Assembly (NCBI GenBank): GCA_963789885.1
Contig: CAWBNB010000066.1
Span: forward strand, 5,546-69,545
From: DATEDA01 sp963789885
Lineage (GTDB): Bacteria > Pseudomonadota > Gammaproteobacteria > Burkholderiales > SG8-39
Length of the DNA stretch: 64,000 bases
Direction: 5' to 3'
A program made the position numbers and the translations under genes. Positions 7,756-17,337 of this stretch are shown piece by piece (position 1 is the first letter of the stretch; the number at the start of each line of letters is the position of its first letter). The notes beneath the pieces are model-generated. The model was not told the origin of the DNA, searched no databases, and worked only from the letters and a program-made list of their open reading frames with translations.

Positions 7756-8923
7756 TGTGGTCCAAGATCAAGACGGACCTCTCACGCGGCGGCGTGATGA
7801 TAGAAACTCAGCATCCCCCCGAGCCGGATTCGTCGATCCACCGGGCCACACGCTGGAACCGAGGGTTGTTCGGCGCTGATGAGCCGGTTACCCAAGCCTT
7901 GATGATTCCTCTCGGCGTGGTAATGCGCCATGAATTCGCGGACGGCGCGCCGCAGCGACGCCTCGCCAATGAAGATCATGCGATTCAGGCACTCGTCTTT
8001 GATTGAGCGTACGAACCGCTCGGCGTAGGCGTTCAGGTTAGGCGACTTCGGTGGTAGCCGGATCACCTCCACGCCCTGCTCTTCAATGAACTTACGCCAG
8101 TCGCCCGAGTACTTCGCGTCCCGATCGATGAGAAGCTTCCTGCCTTCGGACAGCACGCCATCACCGACGTCGCACGCGTTGCGAGCGATTTGAAGCATCC
8201 AGCCTTCCGCGGGGCTCACGGTGATCCCTGCAATCCTCACCGTTCGCGTCGACAGCTCAATGAAAAACAGCACGTAGTACGTCATCGGTCCGCGTAGCTT
8301 CCAGACCTCGACGGTGAGAAAGTCGGCGGCGACAAGGCTTCGCCAATGCGCCTTGAGAAACACCGACCAGGGCGTGCGCGTGCCCCGCGTTGGCGCAGGC
8401 TCGATCCCTTCGCGCTTCAGGATGTTCGCGACCGTTCCACGGGCGACCTTGTGGCCAAGATTGGAAAGCGCGCCCTGGATGCGCGTGTATCCCCAGCGTG
8501 GGTTCTCACTCGCCATGCGCACGACAAGCGCCTCAATTGTCCCCATCACCCGCGGCCGGCCCGGGCCTCTGCGCAGGAATGTCCACTTCATCGCGATCAG
8601 TTGCCGGTGCCAGCGCAGTAGCGTGTCGGGCGAGACGATCGGATCGAGCTCAAAGAGCTTCTTGCGGCCCACCGCCTTCGCGTGCCGCGCAAGGAGCCGG
8701 CGTTCAGCGTCGCTGAAGATGATCCGCTGACGACCGAGACGCGCCTTGAGCATCCGGTTCTCGGCCTTCAGGTATTCGATGAACGCTTCCTGCTGCCGAG
8801 CGAGCCACGCAGCAAGCATGACGATCAGAAACTGGGTCAGCGACGGCACTTGCACCATGCTGTCAGCCTACCCCAGGCCGCTGCATCATGCGCGCTCGAC
8901 CTCGATTGAGTATCTGGACTACA
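7756..8923. mobile_element. Insertion sequence with one DDE transposase gene
   Basis: The ends read TGTGGTCCA (7756-7764) and TGGACTACA (8915-8923), an imperfect terminal inverted repeat (8 of 9 match) that starts TGT and ends ACA. This brackets a single transposase gene on the minus strand and gives a length of 1168 bp. The repeat seems to continue inward with weaker similarity (GATC... and GAGGTC). I see no convincing target duplication: flanks are ...GCCCG on the left and AGCCG... on the right. The exact ends are therefore a proposal; the presence of an IS is firm from the transposase. Confidence 0.7.
7782..8858 (-). CDS. IS transposase with integrase core (rve, DDE) domain
   Basis: A 358-residue single-frame transposase. 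The N-terminal part has a helix-turn-helix-like region (LKAENRMLKARLGRQRIIFS) followed by the HTH_21-type segment PRWGYTRIQGALSNLGHKV. The catalytic core shows the three acidic residues in VAADFLTVE, LIDRDAKYSG and SPNLNAYAERFVRSIKDEC. This belongs to the IS3/IS481-like integrase-core group, usually annotated only as integrase core domain protein. The frame is intact, so the element could still be active. It interrupts whatever gene once preceded the STAS gene. Confidence 0.9.
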   Translation of the reverse strand: MVQVPSLTQFLIVMLAAWLARQQEAFIEYLKAENRMLKARLGRQRIIFSDAERRLLARHAKAVGRKKLFELDPIVSPDTLLRWHRQLIAMKWTFLRRGPGRPRVMGTIEALVVRMASENPRWGYTRIQGALSNLGHKVARGTVANILKREGIEPAPTRGTRTPWSVFLKAHWRSLVAADFLTVEVWKLRGPMTYYVLFFIELSTRTVRIAGITVSPAEGWMLQIARNACDVGDGVLSEGRKLLIDRDAKYSGDWRKFIEEQGVEVIRLPPKSPNLNAYAERFVRSIKDECLNRMIFIGEASLRRAVREFMAHYHAERNHQGLGNRLISAEQPSVPACGPVDRRIRLGGMLSFYHHAAA

Positions 8924-8982
8924 AGCCGTTCCGCGCGCGATCCTTGGACGCGAGCAGCGCGCTTTGGAGCGGTGCCCGGAAG

Positions 8983-9441
8983 CTACGCCCTATACATCCT
9001 CCGGTCGAAGTGAAACTGCCGCAGTATCCGCACCGCGACTCGCTCCCACTCCAGATGGGCAGGATTGAGAAGCGCATTGCGCTCCTCGGGCACAACGGCG
9101 GACGGGACCCAAAGCAGGAGCGAGCCGCTCGATTGGAGCCATTCTCGTCCCCGCCCTTGCGTCACGGCTAGATCGTCCTGCCACCGGTCCGGCAAGTCCT
9201 TCGGCAGGACGGACCGGACGCTCGCGCCTTCGGGCACCTCAATCTCAAGTAGGACGAGATCGGCCGGTTCGTCCCCGGAGAGGTGGACAAAGTACTCCAG
9301 GGCAACCAGCGCGATGCTCGACCCGGAATAGACCACGGGCATGCCGCGCGGATTCCAGCGCCCGCCGGTAAGCCGTGCACCATCGGCCAGCGCCTGCTTC
9401 GCCGCGTGGACCCGGCGAGTCAGGCGCCACAGCGTCGTCAC
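8983..9441 (-). CDS. RES-domain toxin of a type II toxin-antitoxin pair
   Basis: The product is 152 residues if translation starts at the GTG at 9441, which overlaps the antitoxin stop (GTGA). It shows the RES fold hallmarks: TLWRLTRR at the N-terminus (Arg), LTGGRWNPRGMPVVYSGSS (Gly-Gly-Arg and Tyr), ALEYFVHL (Glu) and a late Ser-rich segment. RES toxins act on NAD+ in the cytoplasm (phosphorolysis or hydrolysis). It lies directly downstream of the Xre/MbcA-type antitoxin gene, the standard order. The conserved residues needed for activity appear present. Confidence 0.9.
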   Translation of the reverse strand: MTTLWRLTRRVHAAKQALADGARLTGGRWNPRGMPVVYSGSSIALVALEYFVHLSGDEPADLVLLEIEVPEGASVRSVLPKDLPDRWQDDLAVTQGRGREWLQSSGSLLLWVPSAVVPEERNALLNPAHLEWERVAVRILRQFHFDRRMYRA

Positions 9442-9947
9442 GCAACGCCGCCGTACTCGATGACCGATAGTGCGCGACGCACCCGTTCGGCGCCGTAAGC
9501 GGTTCCGAGCAGCCTTAATGGTGCAGCCCCGCCGAGCGCCGTGTTCGGCGCGGTGAGCCAGCGTCTGCCCTTCATCTCGTCGCCAAAGGCGACGCCCGCA
9601 AGCTCTGTGAACTCGGCGAGTCGCACGAGCGGCTCGTTCTTCTCGGGCGCAATCGGTCGTCCCTTCTGCAGCCAACGATAGAAGGTTGCGCCTCGCAACC
9701 CGAGCGCATCGATCACCTCGCCCTGCGGAACGCCGAGCGTCTCGCTCGCCTGTACGACGATCTCGGCGGGAATGCTCGCGTTCACCACAAGATCGTGGCG
9801 CTCGTCGGGAGACTGCACGCGCCGTAGCTGAGCGAAGCTGCGCACCACGCCCCTTGCGGCCCGGGCCCCGGCGCGACGCTCCTTTCGGCGGGGGCGCTCG
9901 GCGGGCGGGCGCGTCGTTCTCGGCGCGGTCCTCGGATGCGGCTTCAT
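9438..9947 (-). CDS. Xre/MbcA/ParS-type antitoxin (DUF2384)
   Basis: A 169-residue protein. An Arg/Pro-rich N-terminal tail (about 50 residues) is followed by an Xre-like helix-turn-helix (LGVPQGEVIDALGLRGATFYRWLQKG). The C-terminal MbcA/ParS toxin-binding domain is recognisable by MKGRRWLTAPNTALGGAAPL, LL and the final RVRRALSVIEYG. It neutralises the RES toxin and usually represses the operon. The ATG at 9947 has GAGG about 10 bases upstream; an ATG at 9995 in the same frame is possible but would overlap the putative operator. The basic tail is longer than in many relatives. Confidence 0.9.
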   Translation of the reverse strand: MKPHPRTAPRTTRPPAERPRRKERRAGARAARGVVRSFAQLRRVQSPDERHDLVVNASIPAEIVVQASETLGVPQGEVIDALGLRGATFYRWLQKGRPIAPEKNEPLVRLAEFTELAGVAFGDEMKGRRWLTAPNTALGGAAPLRLLGTAYGAERVRRALSVIEYGGVA

Positions 9948-10328
9948 GTGCAGGCGACCTCGAATAGTCTCATCCGAGATTATCCGAACACTCATCCGAT
10001 AGTCAAGGGGGCGCGAGCCGGGGATCCGGGCAGATCTCGCTTCGGGCAAGCCTGAGCGCTCTGACGATGCGGTTGCGGCGCTCTCGTTACCGTAGACCAA
10101 CGACGAGATGAGGGATATCGGAGAACCGCACTTCCTCGGCGCACCTCCCGGGCAGGTCAAGGTTCCACAGATGACTACTCTGTCGAGATTCGCGCGGCCT
10201 CACCCCGAGGCCGTTGATTCCTGGGGAGTTCGCGACGACGCCAACGCAGCGAGCGCGCGGAATTGTAGAAGATTGTAGAAGCCTGCCTGTTTTTTAGGCA
10301 GCGTCAGAATCGAAGTAACACCTTGATC
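9948..10328. other. Gene-free stretch between the antitoxin gene and tRNA-Ser
   Basis: Apart from the putative operator (9963-10000), I see no coding frame with family resemblance. At 10262-10281 the 10-mer ATTGTAGAAG is repeated in tandem. At about 10283-10301 CTGCC and GGCAG flank a T-rich loop, a weak hairpin that could end tRNA transcription on the minus strand. The tRNA 3' end faces this region, the usual side for integration, but no copy of the tRNA 3' end was found nearby. Confidence 0.4.
9963..10000 (-). promoter_or_regulatory. Putative operator of the RES/Xre operon
   Basis: Three copies of ATCCGA on the plus strand (TCGGAT on the coding strand) start at 9972, 9982 and 9994, about one helical turn apart. 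They lie just upstream of the antitoxin start. Phased short repeats of this kind are typical binding sites for autoregulating Xre antitoxins. The assignment rests on position and spacing only. Confidence 0.45.
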
Positions 10329-10418
10329 TGGCGGAGAGGGAGGGATTCGAACCCCCGGTACGGATAACCGTACAACAGATTTCGAGTCTGCCGCATTCGA
10401 CCACTCTGCCACCTCTCC
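10329..10418 (-). tRNA. tRNA-Ser (anticodon CGA)
   Basis: Read on the minus strand, the acceptor arm GGAGAGG pairs with CCTCTCC, followed by discriminator G and an encoded CCA (10329-10331). The anticodon loop is CTCGAAA within the stem CAGA/TCTG, giving anticodon CGA for UCG. The long variable arm (TACGG..CCGTA) is typical of serine tRNAs. The T loop is GTTCGAATC. It lies 16 bases downstream of serS on the same strand. Confidence 0.95.
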
Positions 10419-10434
10419 GGGGCGGCGGATTCTA

Positions 10435-11718
<1,284 letters not shown>

Positions 11719-11853
11719 ATGACCGAGTGGTTACGCAGGTGTCATGCGGCGGCGCCGCATGATGACATCAGCATCGAGTTTCCCTTGCCTAATGCGAGCG
11801 CGGCGACTATAAAGCCAACCATCCCCGCAGTACTTTCCCGCTGGAGCTTTGCC

Positions 11854-12123
11854 ATGCTGTCCCTCCGCGACTGTTTCGCATTCAGCGAGCTTACCGATGA
11901 AGAGGTCCAGGTGATCGCCGAGCATGAGCACATCCCCGAGATCGTCGCCGCCGAACTCGGCAGCGGCCTCGTCCACTCCGACGAGGGCGTGCTGATGATC
12001 AAGGCGTACATGCTCGATTGCATCGAGCACGCCCGCCGCAACGGCCATTTCGACCGCGCCGACGCGCTTTACGCGGTCTACCGCCGGTTCGACGCCGCAC
12101 ACCCGGCGAGCACGTCGCACTAG
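11854..12123 (+). CDS. Small conserved hypothetical protein
   Basis: An 89-residue acidic, helical protein beginning MLSLRDCFAFSELTDEEVQVI, with HIPEIVAAELG in the middle and HARRNGHFDRADAL near the end. GGAG lies about 8 bases before the ATG. It diverges from serS and overlaps the rarA stop by 4 bases tail to tail. No signal peptide or membrane segment is seen. I recognise it only as a small protein of the kind seen in betaproteobacteria beside such genes; no function can be given. Confidence 0.7.
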   Translation: MLSLRDCFAFSELTDEEVQVIAEHEHIPEIVAAELGSGLVHSDEGVLMIKAYMLDCIEHARRNGHFDRADALYAVYRRFDAAHPASTSH

Positions 12124-13436
12124 CTCTTGCCGCGCCGCGCCTTCTCGTCGCGCTTCCGCAGCTCCGCGAGCCGCTCGGCGATGCGCGCCTCCAGCCCGCG
12201 GTCGGTCGGGCGATACCAGCTCACCGCCGGCATCCCGTCCGGAAGGTAGTTCTCTCCGGCCGCGTAAGCGTCGGCCTCGTCGTGCGCGTACCGGTACTCC
12301 CGGCCGTAGCCGAGGCTCTTCATCAGACGCGTCGGCGCGTTCCGCAGGTGCAGCGGCACCGGCCGCGACTCGTCCTCCGCCACGAACGAACGCGCCGAAT
12401 TATAGGCGACGTACACTGCATTCGATTTCGCCGCGCAGGCGAGATAGATCGCCGCCTGCGCGAGCGCGAGCTCGCCTTCGGGCGTGCCGAGCCGCTCGTA
12501 CGTCTCGGCGGCCTCCAGCGTAAGCGTGAGCGCACGCGGGTCGGCGAGCCCGATGTCCTCGGTCGCCATCCGGATCATGCGCCGCGCGAGGTAGAGCGGA
12601 TCGGCCCCGCCGTCGAGCATCCGCACGAGCCAGTAGAGCGCAGCGTCCGGATCGGAACCGCGCACCGCCTTGTGTAGCGCCGAGATCTGGTCGTAGAACG
12701 CTTCGCCGCCCTTGTCGAAGCGGCGGAGGCTCCGCGCGACGGCGTTCTCCACGAACGCACCGTCGACCTCCCTCACCCCGGCGCTCGCCGCCGCGGTCTG
12801 GATGATCTCGAGCAGGTTGAGCAGCCGCCTGGCATCGCCGTCTGCAAAGCCGACGATCCGATCCCGCGACACGGCCTCGAACGCGAGCTCGGGCAGCGCC
12901 TTCGCCGCCGCCCGATCGAACAGGAGCCCGAGCTCCTCCGCGGTCAGCGGTTGCAGCACGTACACCGCGGCCCGCGAGAGCAGCGCCGAGTTCACCTCGA
13001 ACGACGGGTTCTCGGTCGTCGCGCCGACGAAGGTGAGGAGGCCCTGTTCGACGTACGGCAGGAACGCGTCCTGCTGCGCCTTGTTGAAGCGGTGCACTTC
13101 GTCCACGAAGAGGATCGTCGAGCGCCCGTTCCGGGCGAGGACGTCGCGCGCCTGCTGGACGGCTTCGCGGATCTCCTTCACTCCGGAGAACACGGCCGAC
13201 AAGGCGATGAACTCGGCGTTGAAGGCGTCGGCCATCAGCCGGGCGATCGTCGTCTTGCCCGAGCCGGGCGGACCCCAGAGGATCATCGAGTGCGGCTTGC
13301 CCGACTCGAACGCGAGCCGCAGCGGCTTGCCCGGGCCGATCAGATGGGCCTGGCCGACGACGTCGGCGAGCGTCCGCGGCCGCAGCGCCTCGGCGAGCGG
13401 CGCCACCGGCTTCGGGGGAGCGAAGAGGTCGCTCAC
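12120..13436 (-). CDS. rarA: Replication-associated recombination protein A (AAA+ ATPase)
   Basis: A GTG start at 13436 overlaps the lolA stop (GTGA), and gives VSDLFAPP and a 438-residue product, close to E. coli RarA (MgsA). The AAA+ core has Walker A WGPPGSGKTT, Walker B FVDEVHRFNK, sensor 1 in GATTENPSF and an Arg finger in SRAAVYVL. The C-terminal tetramerisation region includes DALYWLVRMLDGGADPLYLA. It acts at stalled replication forks. It is last in the ftsK-lolA-rarA run. Confidence 0.95.
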   Translation of the reverse strand: MSDLFAPPKPVAPLAEALRPRTLADVVGQAHLIGPGKPLRLAFESGKPHSMILWGPPGSGKTTIARLMADAFNAEFIALSAVFSGVKEIREAVQQARDVLARNGRSTILFVDEVHRFNKAQQDAFLPYVEQGLLTFVGATTENPSFEVNSALLSRAAVYVLQPLTAEELGLLFDRAAAKALPELAFEAVSRDRIVGFADGDARRLLNLLEIIQTAAASAGVREVDGAFVENAVARSLRRFDKGGEAFYDQISALHKAVRGSDPDAALYWLVRMLDGGADPLYLARRMIRMATEDIGLADPRALTLTLEAAETYERLGTPEGELALAQAAIYLACAAKSNAVYVAYNSARSFVAEDESRPVPLHLRNAPTRLMKSLGYGREYRYAHDEADAYAAGENYLPDGMPAVSWYRPTDRGLEARIAERLAELRKRDEKARRGKS

Positions 13437-14062
13437 TTGTCGCCGACGACGTCGGCGCCCTTGGGCGGCGAGAAGCTGAAGAGCGCCGGGTCCAGCCGCG
13501 GATTGCGCCGGAGCCCGCTGAAGCGGAGCTCCGTCGTCTGCCCGAAGGCGTCGACAAGCTCCATGCGCTCGATACCGGAGAAGCCGAACCCCAGCCGGAT
13601 GCGCTCGAACCCCGAGTCCTTGTCGCGCGGGATCGCCTGCACCCACTCGAGGCCTTCCCGCGTCCCTTCGTCCTTGAGCTCGAACGCGGCGAGCGCTTCG
13701 TTCGAGCCGGCGAGCAGCGCGGCGGGCGTGGCGCCGAGCGCCTGGCCGAGCTTGCGCACGGTCACCTGGTTGAGATCCTCGTCGTACACCCAGACGCGCG
13801 CACCGTCACCGACGATCACTTGGGGGTAGGGCTTGGCGTAGGTCCAGCGGAACCTGCCCGGGCGAGCGAATGCGAGCGTGCCGCGCGACTCCTGGATGAG
13901 CTTGCGGTCGCGGTTGACGACGCGCTGCTCGAACTCGCCGGTCGCGGTGATGGTCGAGGCCATGAACTGGCTGAGGCGCTCGATGCCGGACGCTTGGGCA
14001 GACCCGGCTGCGATCAGCGAGAAAATACCTGCCGCGGCGGCGACCGCCGGAACGAGCCGCAT
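13433..14062 (-). CDS. lolA: Outer-membrane lipoprotein carrier protein LolA
   Basis: A 209-residue periplasmic chaperone that takes lipoproteins from LolCDE to LolB. A signal peptide covers about residues 1-24 (MRLVPAVAAAAGIFSLIAAG...AQA). The mature part shows the LolA pattern: ATGEFEQRV, GRFRWTYAKPYPQVIVGDG and VWVYDEDLNQVTVR. It starts 2 bases after the ftsK stop and its stop overlaps the rarA start, a compact three-gene operon. Length is normal. Confidence 0.95.
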   Translation of the reverse strand: MRLVPAVAAAAGIFSLIAAGSAQASGIERLSQFMASTITATGEFEQRVVNRDRKLIQESRGTLAFARPGRFRWTYAKPYPQVIVGDGARVWVYDEDLNQVTVRKLGQALGATPAALLAGSNEALAAFELKDEGTREGLEWVQAIPRDKDSGFERIRLGFGFSGIERMELVDAFGQTTELRFSGLRRNPRLDPALFSFSPPKGADVVGDK

Positions 14063-14064
14063 CG

Positions 14065-16335
14065 CTACTCCGCCCGGTTCGGGGCGAGCACCTCGCGGTT
14101 GCCGTTCGTCTGCATCGACGACACGAGCCCCGCCTGCTCCATCTGCTCGAGGAGGCGCGCCGCCCGGTTGTACCCGATGCGCAGGTGCCGCTGCACGAGC
14201 GAGATCGACGGCCGGCGCGTGCGTATCACGATCTCCACCGCCTGGTCGTAGAGCGCGTCGGACTCGCCGCCGCCACCACCCGCCAGGAACTCGCCGCCGT
14301 CGCCGTCCTCGTCCGCTTCCAGCAGGCCTTCGACGTAGTCCGGCTCGCCCTGCTGCTTGAGGTACTCGACGACCTTGTGCACCTCCTGGTCGGCGACGAA
14401 CGCGCCATGGACGCGCTGCGGGTGCCCGGTGCCGGGCGGCAGATAGAGCATGTCGCCGGCCCCGAGCAGCGTTTCGGCGCCGTGCTGGTCGAGGATGGTC
14501 CGCGAGTCGACCTTCGACGACACCTGGAACGCAATGCGGGTCGGGATGTTCGCCTTGATCAGGCCGGTGATGACGTCGACCGACGGGCGCTGGGTGGCGA
14601 CCAGGAGGTGGATGCCGGCCGCGCGCGCCTTCTGCGCGAGACGCGCGATCAGCTCCTCGACCTTCTTCCCGACCACCATCATCAGGTCGGCGAGCTCGTC
14701 GATGACCACGACGATGTGCGGCAGTCGCTGCAGCGGCACCGGGGTGTCGGTGGCGACGGTGTTCGGGTCCTGGAGCTTCTCGCCGCGCTTCTCGGCCTCG
14801 GCGACCTTGTGGTTGAACCCCGAAAGATTGCGCACGCCGAGCCACGACATCAGCTTGTAGCGGCGCTCCATCTCGCCGATGCACCACATCAGCGCGGAGG
14901 CCGCCTGCTTCATGTCGGTGACGACCGGCGCGAGCAGGTGCGGGATGTCCTGGTAGACCGAGAGCTCGAGCATCTTCGGGTCGACCATCACCATCCGGAC
15001 GTCGCGCGGCTCGGCCTTGTAGAGGAGCGACAGGATCATCGCGTTCAGCGCGACCGATTTGCCGGACCCGGTCGTGCCGGCGACCAGCAGATGCGGCATC
15101 CGTGCGAGATCCACCACCACCGGGTTGCCGCCGATGTCCTTGCCGAGCGCGAGCGTGAGCGGCGAGTGCAGGTCGTGATACGCCTTCGAGCCGAGGATCT
15201 CGGTCAGGCGGACCGTCTGCCGCCGCGGGTTCGGGATCTCGAGCCCCATGCACGACTTGCCGGGAATCGTCTCGACCACGCGGATCGACACGACCGAGAG
15301 CGCGCGCGCCAGGTCCTTCACCAGGTTGACGACCTGGCTGCCTTTCACCCCCACCGCGGGCTCGATCTCGTAGCGGGTGATGACCGGCCCCGGGTAGGCC
15401 GCGAGCACCTTCACCTCGACGCCGAAGTCCTTCAGCTTCTTCTCGATCAGCCGCGAGGTGAACTCGAGCGTCTCGGCGCTCACCAGCTCCGGATCGGGCG
15501 GCGCCTCGTCGAGCAGCGCGAGCGGCGGAAGCGGCGTGTCGGGCAGGTCCTGGAAGAGGGGCGCCTGCTTCTCCTTGATGACGCGCTCCGACTTCGGGAT
15601 CTCGCGGACCGGCGCCTCGATCCGGATCGGCGCGTGGTCCTCCACGCGCTTCTTCTCCGCCTCGACGACGATCTCGCGCTCGACCACGGCGATCTCGCCC
15701 GCCTTGCGGTCCGCGCGCCGCTGCCACAGCTCGATCGCCTTGAACCACCCCCATTCGCAGGCGCGGCCGATGGCCTCCATCAGTTCGAGCCACGAGACGC
15801 CGGTGAAGAGCGAGAGCCCGATCGCGCCCATCGCGAGCAGGAGCAGCGTCGCGCCGGTGAAGCCGAAGGTCGCGTGGAACACCTGGCCGATCACCGCGCC
15901 GAAGAGCCCTCCGGGCGCGAGCGGCAGACTCACCTTGATCGAGTAGAAGCGCAGCGCCTCGATGCCGCAGGACGCCACGAGCAGCATCGAGAAGCCGGCG
16001 AGCGCGATGAGGAACGGCCGCTTGTCGGAGATCGACGAGCCGTCGAGCCGGCGATAGCCCCAGATCACGGCGTAGACGAGCAGCCCGACCCACCACCACG
16101 CGGAGACGCCGAAGAGATAGAGCATCAGGTCCGCAAGCCAGGCGCCGGCGTGGCCGCCCGCGTTGTGCAGGCGCTCGACCGTGGCGCTGTGCGACCAGCC
16201 GGGATCCGCGCGGTCGAACGTCGCGAGGATCAGCCCGAGGTAGGCCGCGACTGCGACCAGCGCGAGCCATTTCGCCTCGCGCAGGCGCGCGGCGATCTTG
16301 CCGGGCAGGGGCTGGGCGGCGGCGGCGGCTTTCAT
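14065..16335 (-). CDS. ftsK: DNA translocase FtsK
   Basis: A 756-residue septal DNA pump. The N-terminal 190 residues hold about four membrane helices. A short linker (about 200-270) follows instead of the long Pro/Gln-rich linker of E. coli. The RecA-like motor carries Walker A GTTGSGKSVALN near residue 420 and Walker B VVIDELADLMM. The C-terminal gamma winged helix (SISLVQRHLRIGYNRAARLL) reads KOPS sites. The translocase coordinates chromosome dimer resolution with XerCD and cell division. It is first in the ftsK-lolA-rarA operon. The length fits short-linker betaproteobacterial FtsK proteins. Confidence 0.96.
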   Translation of the reverse strand: MKAAAAAQPLPGKIAARLREAKWLALVAVAAYLGLILATFDRADPGWSHSATVERLHNAGGHAGAWLADLMLYLFGVSAWWWVGLLVYAVIWGYRRLDGSSISDKRPFLIALAGFSMLLVASCGIEALRFYSIKVSLPLAPGGLFGAVIGQVFHATFGFTGATLLLLAMGAIGLSLFTGVSWLELMEAIGRACEWGWFKAIELWQRRADRKAGEIAVVEREIVVEAEKKRVEDHAPIRIEAPVREIPKSERVIKEKQAPLFQDLPDTPLPPLALLDEAPPDPELVSAETLEFTSRLIEKKLKDFGVEVKVLAAYPGPVITRYEIEPAVGVKGSQVVNLVKDLARALSVVSIRVVETIPGKSCMGLEIPNPRRQTVRLTEILGSKAYHDLHSPLTLALGKDIGGNPVVVDLARMPHLLVAGTTGSGKSVALNAMILSLLYKAEPRDVRMVMVDPKMLELSVYQDIPHLLAPVVTDMKQAASALMWCIGEMERRYKLMSWLGVRNLSGFNHKVAEAEKRGEKLQDPNTVATDTPVPLQRLPHIVVVIDELADLMMVVGKKVEELIARLAQKARAAGIHLLVATQRPSVDVITGLIKANIPTRIAFQVSSKVDSRTILDQHGAETLLGAGDMLYLPPGTGHPQRVHGAFVADQEVHKVVEYLKQQGEPDYVEGLLEADEDGDGGEFLAGGGGGESDALYDQAVEIVIRTRRPSISLVQRHLRIGYNRAARLLEQMEQAGLVSSMQTNGNREVLAPNRAE

Positions 16336-16347
16336 GCCCGGAAAACG

Positions 16348-16374
16348 CGTTCGCCCGGCGGCGCCGGGCGAACG
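16348..16374. repeat. 12-bp perfect inverted repeat between the Crp/Fnr gene and ftsK
   Basis: CGTTCGCCCGGC (16348-16359) and its exact complement (16363-16374) flank a 3-base loop, giving a very stable G+C hairpin. It lies 13 bases before the ftsK start. A second, weaker G+C hairpin is present around 16418-16450, just after the Crp/Fnr stop. No T run follows, so a canonical terminator is unlikely. It may separate expression of the regulator from that of ftsK. Confidence 0.55.
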
Positions 16375-16456
16375 TGCGACGAGGGGAGAACCAGCGCCGT
16401 GAGGAAGGTCGCCCTCCCCGGCGCCGCGGCGTGGGGACGCCGCAGCTCTTGCGGCA

Positions 16457-17140
16457 CTACGCGCGGGCCTCCGACATCAGCATCGCCTCGCGGAGGAAGA
16501 TCGAACCGGCCTTCACTTCGATGTAGCCGCTCGTCTGCAGGTCCTTCATCACGCGGCTCACCATCTCGCGCGAGGCACCGATCATCTTGGCGATGTCCTG
16601 CTTCGGCAGCTTCTTGGTGACGACCCGCTGGCCGTCGACGAGTTCCGCCATCTCCATCAGGAGGCGGGCGACGCGGCCGTAGACGTCCATCAGCGCGAGG
16701 CTGCCGATCTTCTTGTCGGCCTCGCGCAGCCGCTTGACCAGGCCCTTCATCACCGCGGTGCAGATGTCGAAGTTCTCCTGCAGGCACTTCTTGAAATCGA
16801 GCTTGTTGATGGTCAGGAGCTCGCACGGCTCGATCGCGATCACGGTCGCCGAGCGCGGCGCCTCGTCGATCAGCCCCATCTCGCCGAAGAACTCGCCCTG
16901 GTTCAGGATGGCGAGGATGACCTCGCGGCCCTCGTCGTCGCTCATCATGACCTTGAGGCGGCCGGAGATCACGATGTAGAGCGCGTCGGTCGGATCGCCC
17001 GCAGCGATGATCGTCGAGTTCCGCGGGTGGGACTTCCGGCCGACCACCCGGGTAAGCAGTTGCAGTTGGCTTTCCGGCAACGCCGCGAAAAGCGGCACGT
17101 TGCGCAGGAGCAGGGTTGAGACACTCGCTGGGCCTGCCAT
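16457..17140 (-). CDS. Crp/Fnr-family transcriptional regulator
   Basis: The ATG at 17140 is preferred to one 60 bases upstream because GAGGGGAG precedes it at good spacing; the product is 227 residues. It has an N-terminal cyclic-nucleotide-binding jelly roll (FFGEMGLIDEAPRSATVIA, a good match to the phosphate-binding cassette). The long C helix and a C-terminal winged helix follow, with recognition helix ASREMVSRVMKDL. The conserved Gly-Glu and Arg of the cassette suggest that it may bind cAMP or another cyclic nucleotide. It lies upstream of ftsK on the same strand. The regulon is not visible here. Confidence 0.92.
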   Translation of the reverse strand: MAGPASVSTLLLRNVPLFAALPESQLQLLTRVVGRKSHPRNSTIIAAGDPTDALYIVISGRLKVMMSDDEGREVILAILNQGEFFGEMGLIDEAPRSATVIAIEPCELLTINKLDFKKCLQENFDICTAVMKGLVKRLREADKKIGSLALMDVYGRVARLLMEMAELVDGQRVVTKKLPKQDIAKMIGASREMVSRVMKDLQTSGYIEVKAGSIFLREAMLMSEARA

Positions 17141-17337
17141 ACGTTTTTCTCCCCTCACGGATTCACTCCTCGCCAGCTCAATGTTAACAGATTGAGCCAC
17201 TTATGCGCCCCTTGACGTCAACTGCAAACGCCACAGTCGCAACCCTTCCGGGCGCGGTGAGCGCCGGTTTTCGCCGGTAGTACTCCACAAGCGAGATCCG
17301 GACCAGTCGCGCCTTCCTGTTTTCCGCCCTGTCACCG

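Noticed and set aside
10200..10412. Open frame starting MAEWSNAADSKSV on the minus strand
   Set aside because: It is the tRNA-Ser gene read as protein; this is a well-known spurious annotation.
7756..10418. A defined genomic island integrated at tRNA-Ser
   Set aside because: No integrase and no repeat of the tRNA 3' end was found at the other side, so only an accessory region is claimed.
13433..16270. A 945-codon open frame running through lolA into ftsK
   Set aside because: Only its last 209 codons are lolA; the rest is an out-of-frame reading of ftsK, rich in Arg and Ala as expected from G+C-rich DNA.
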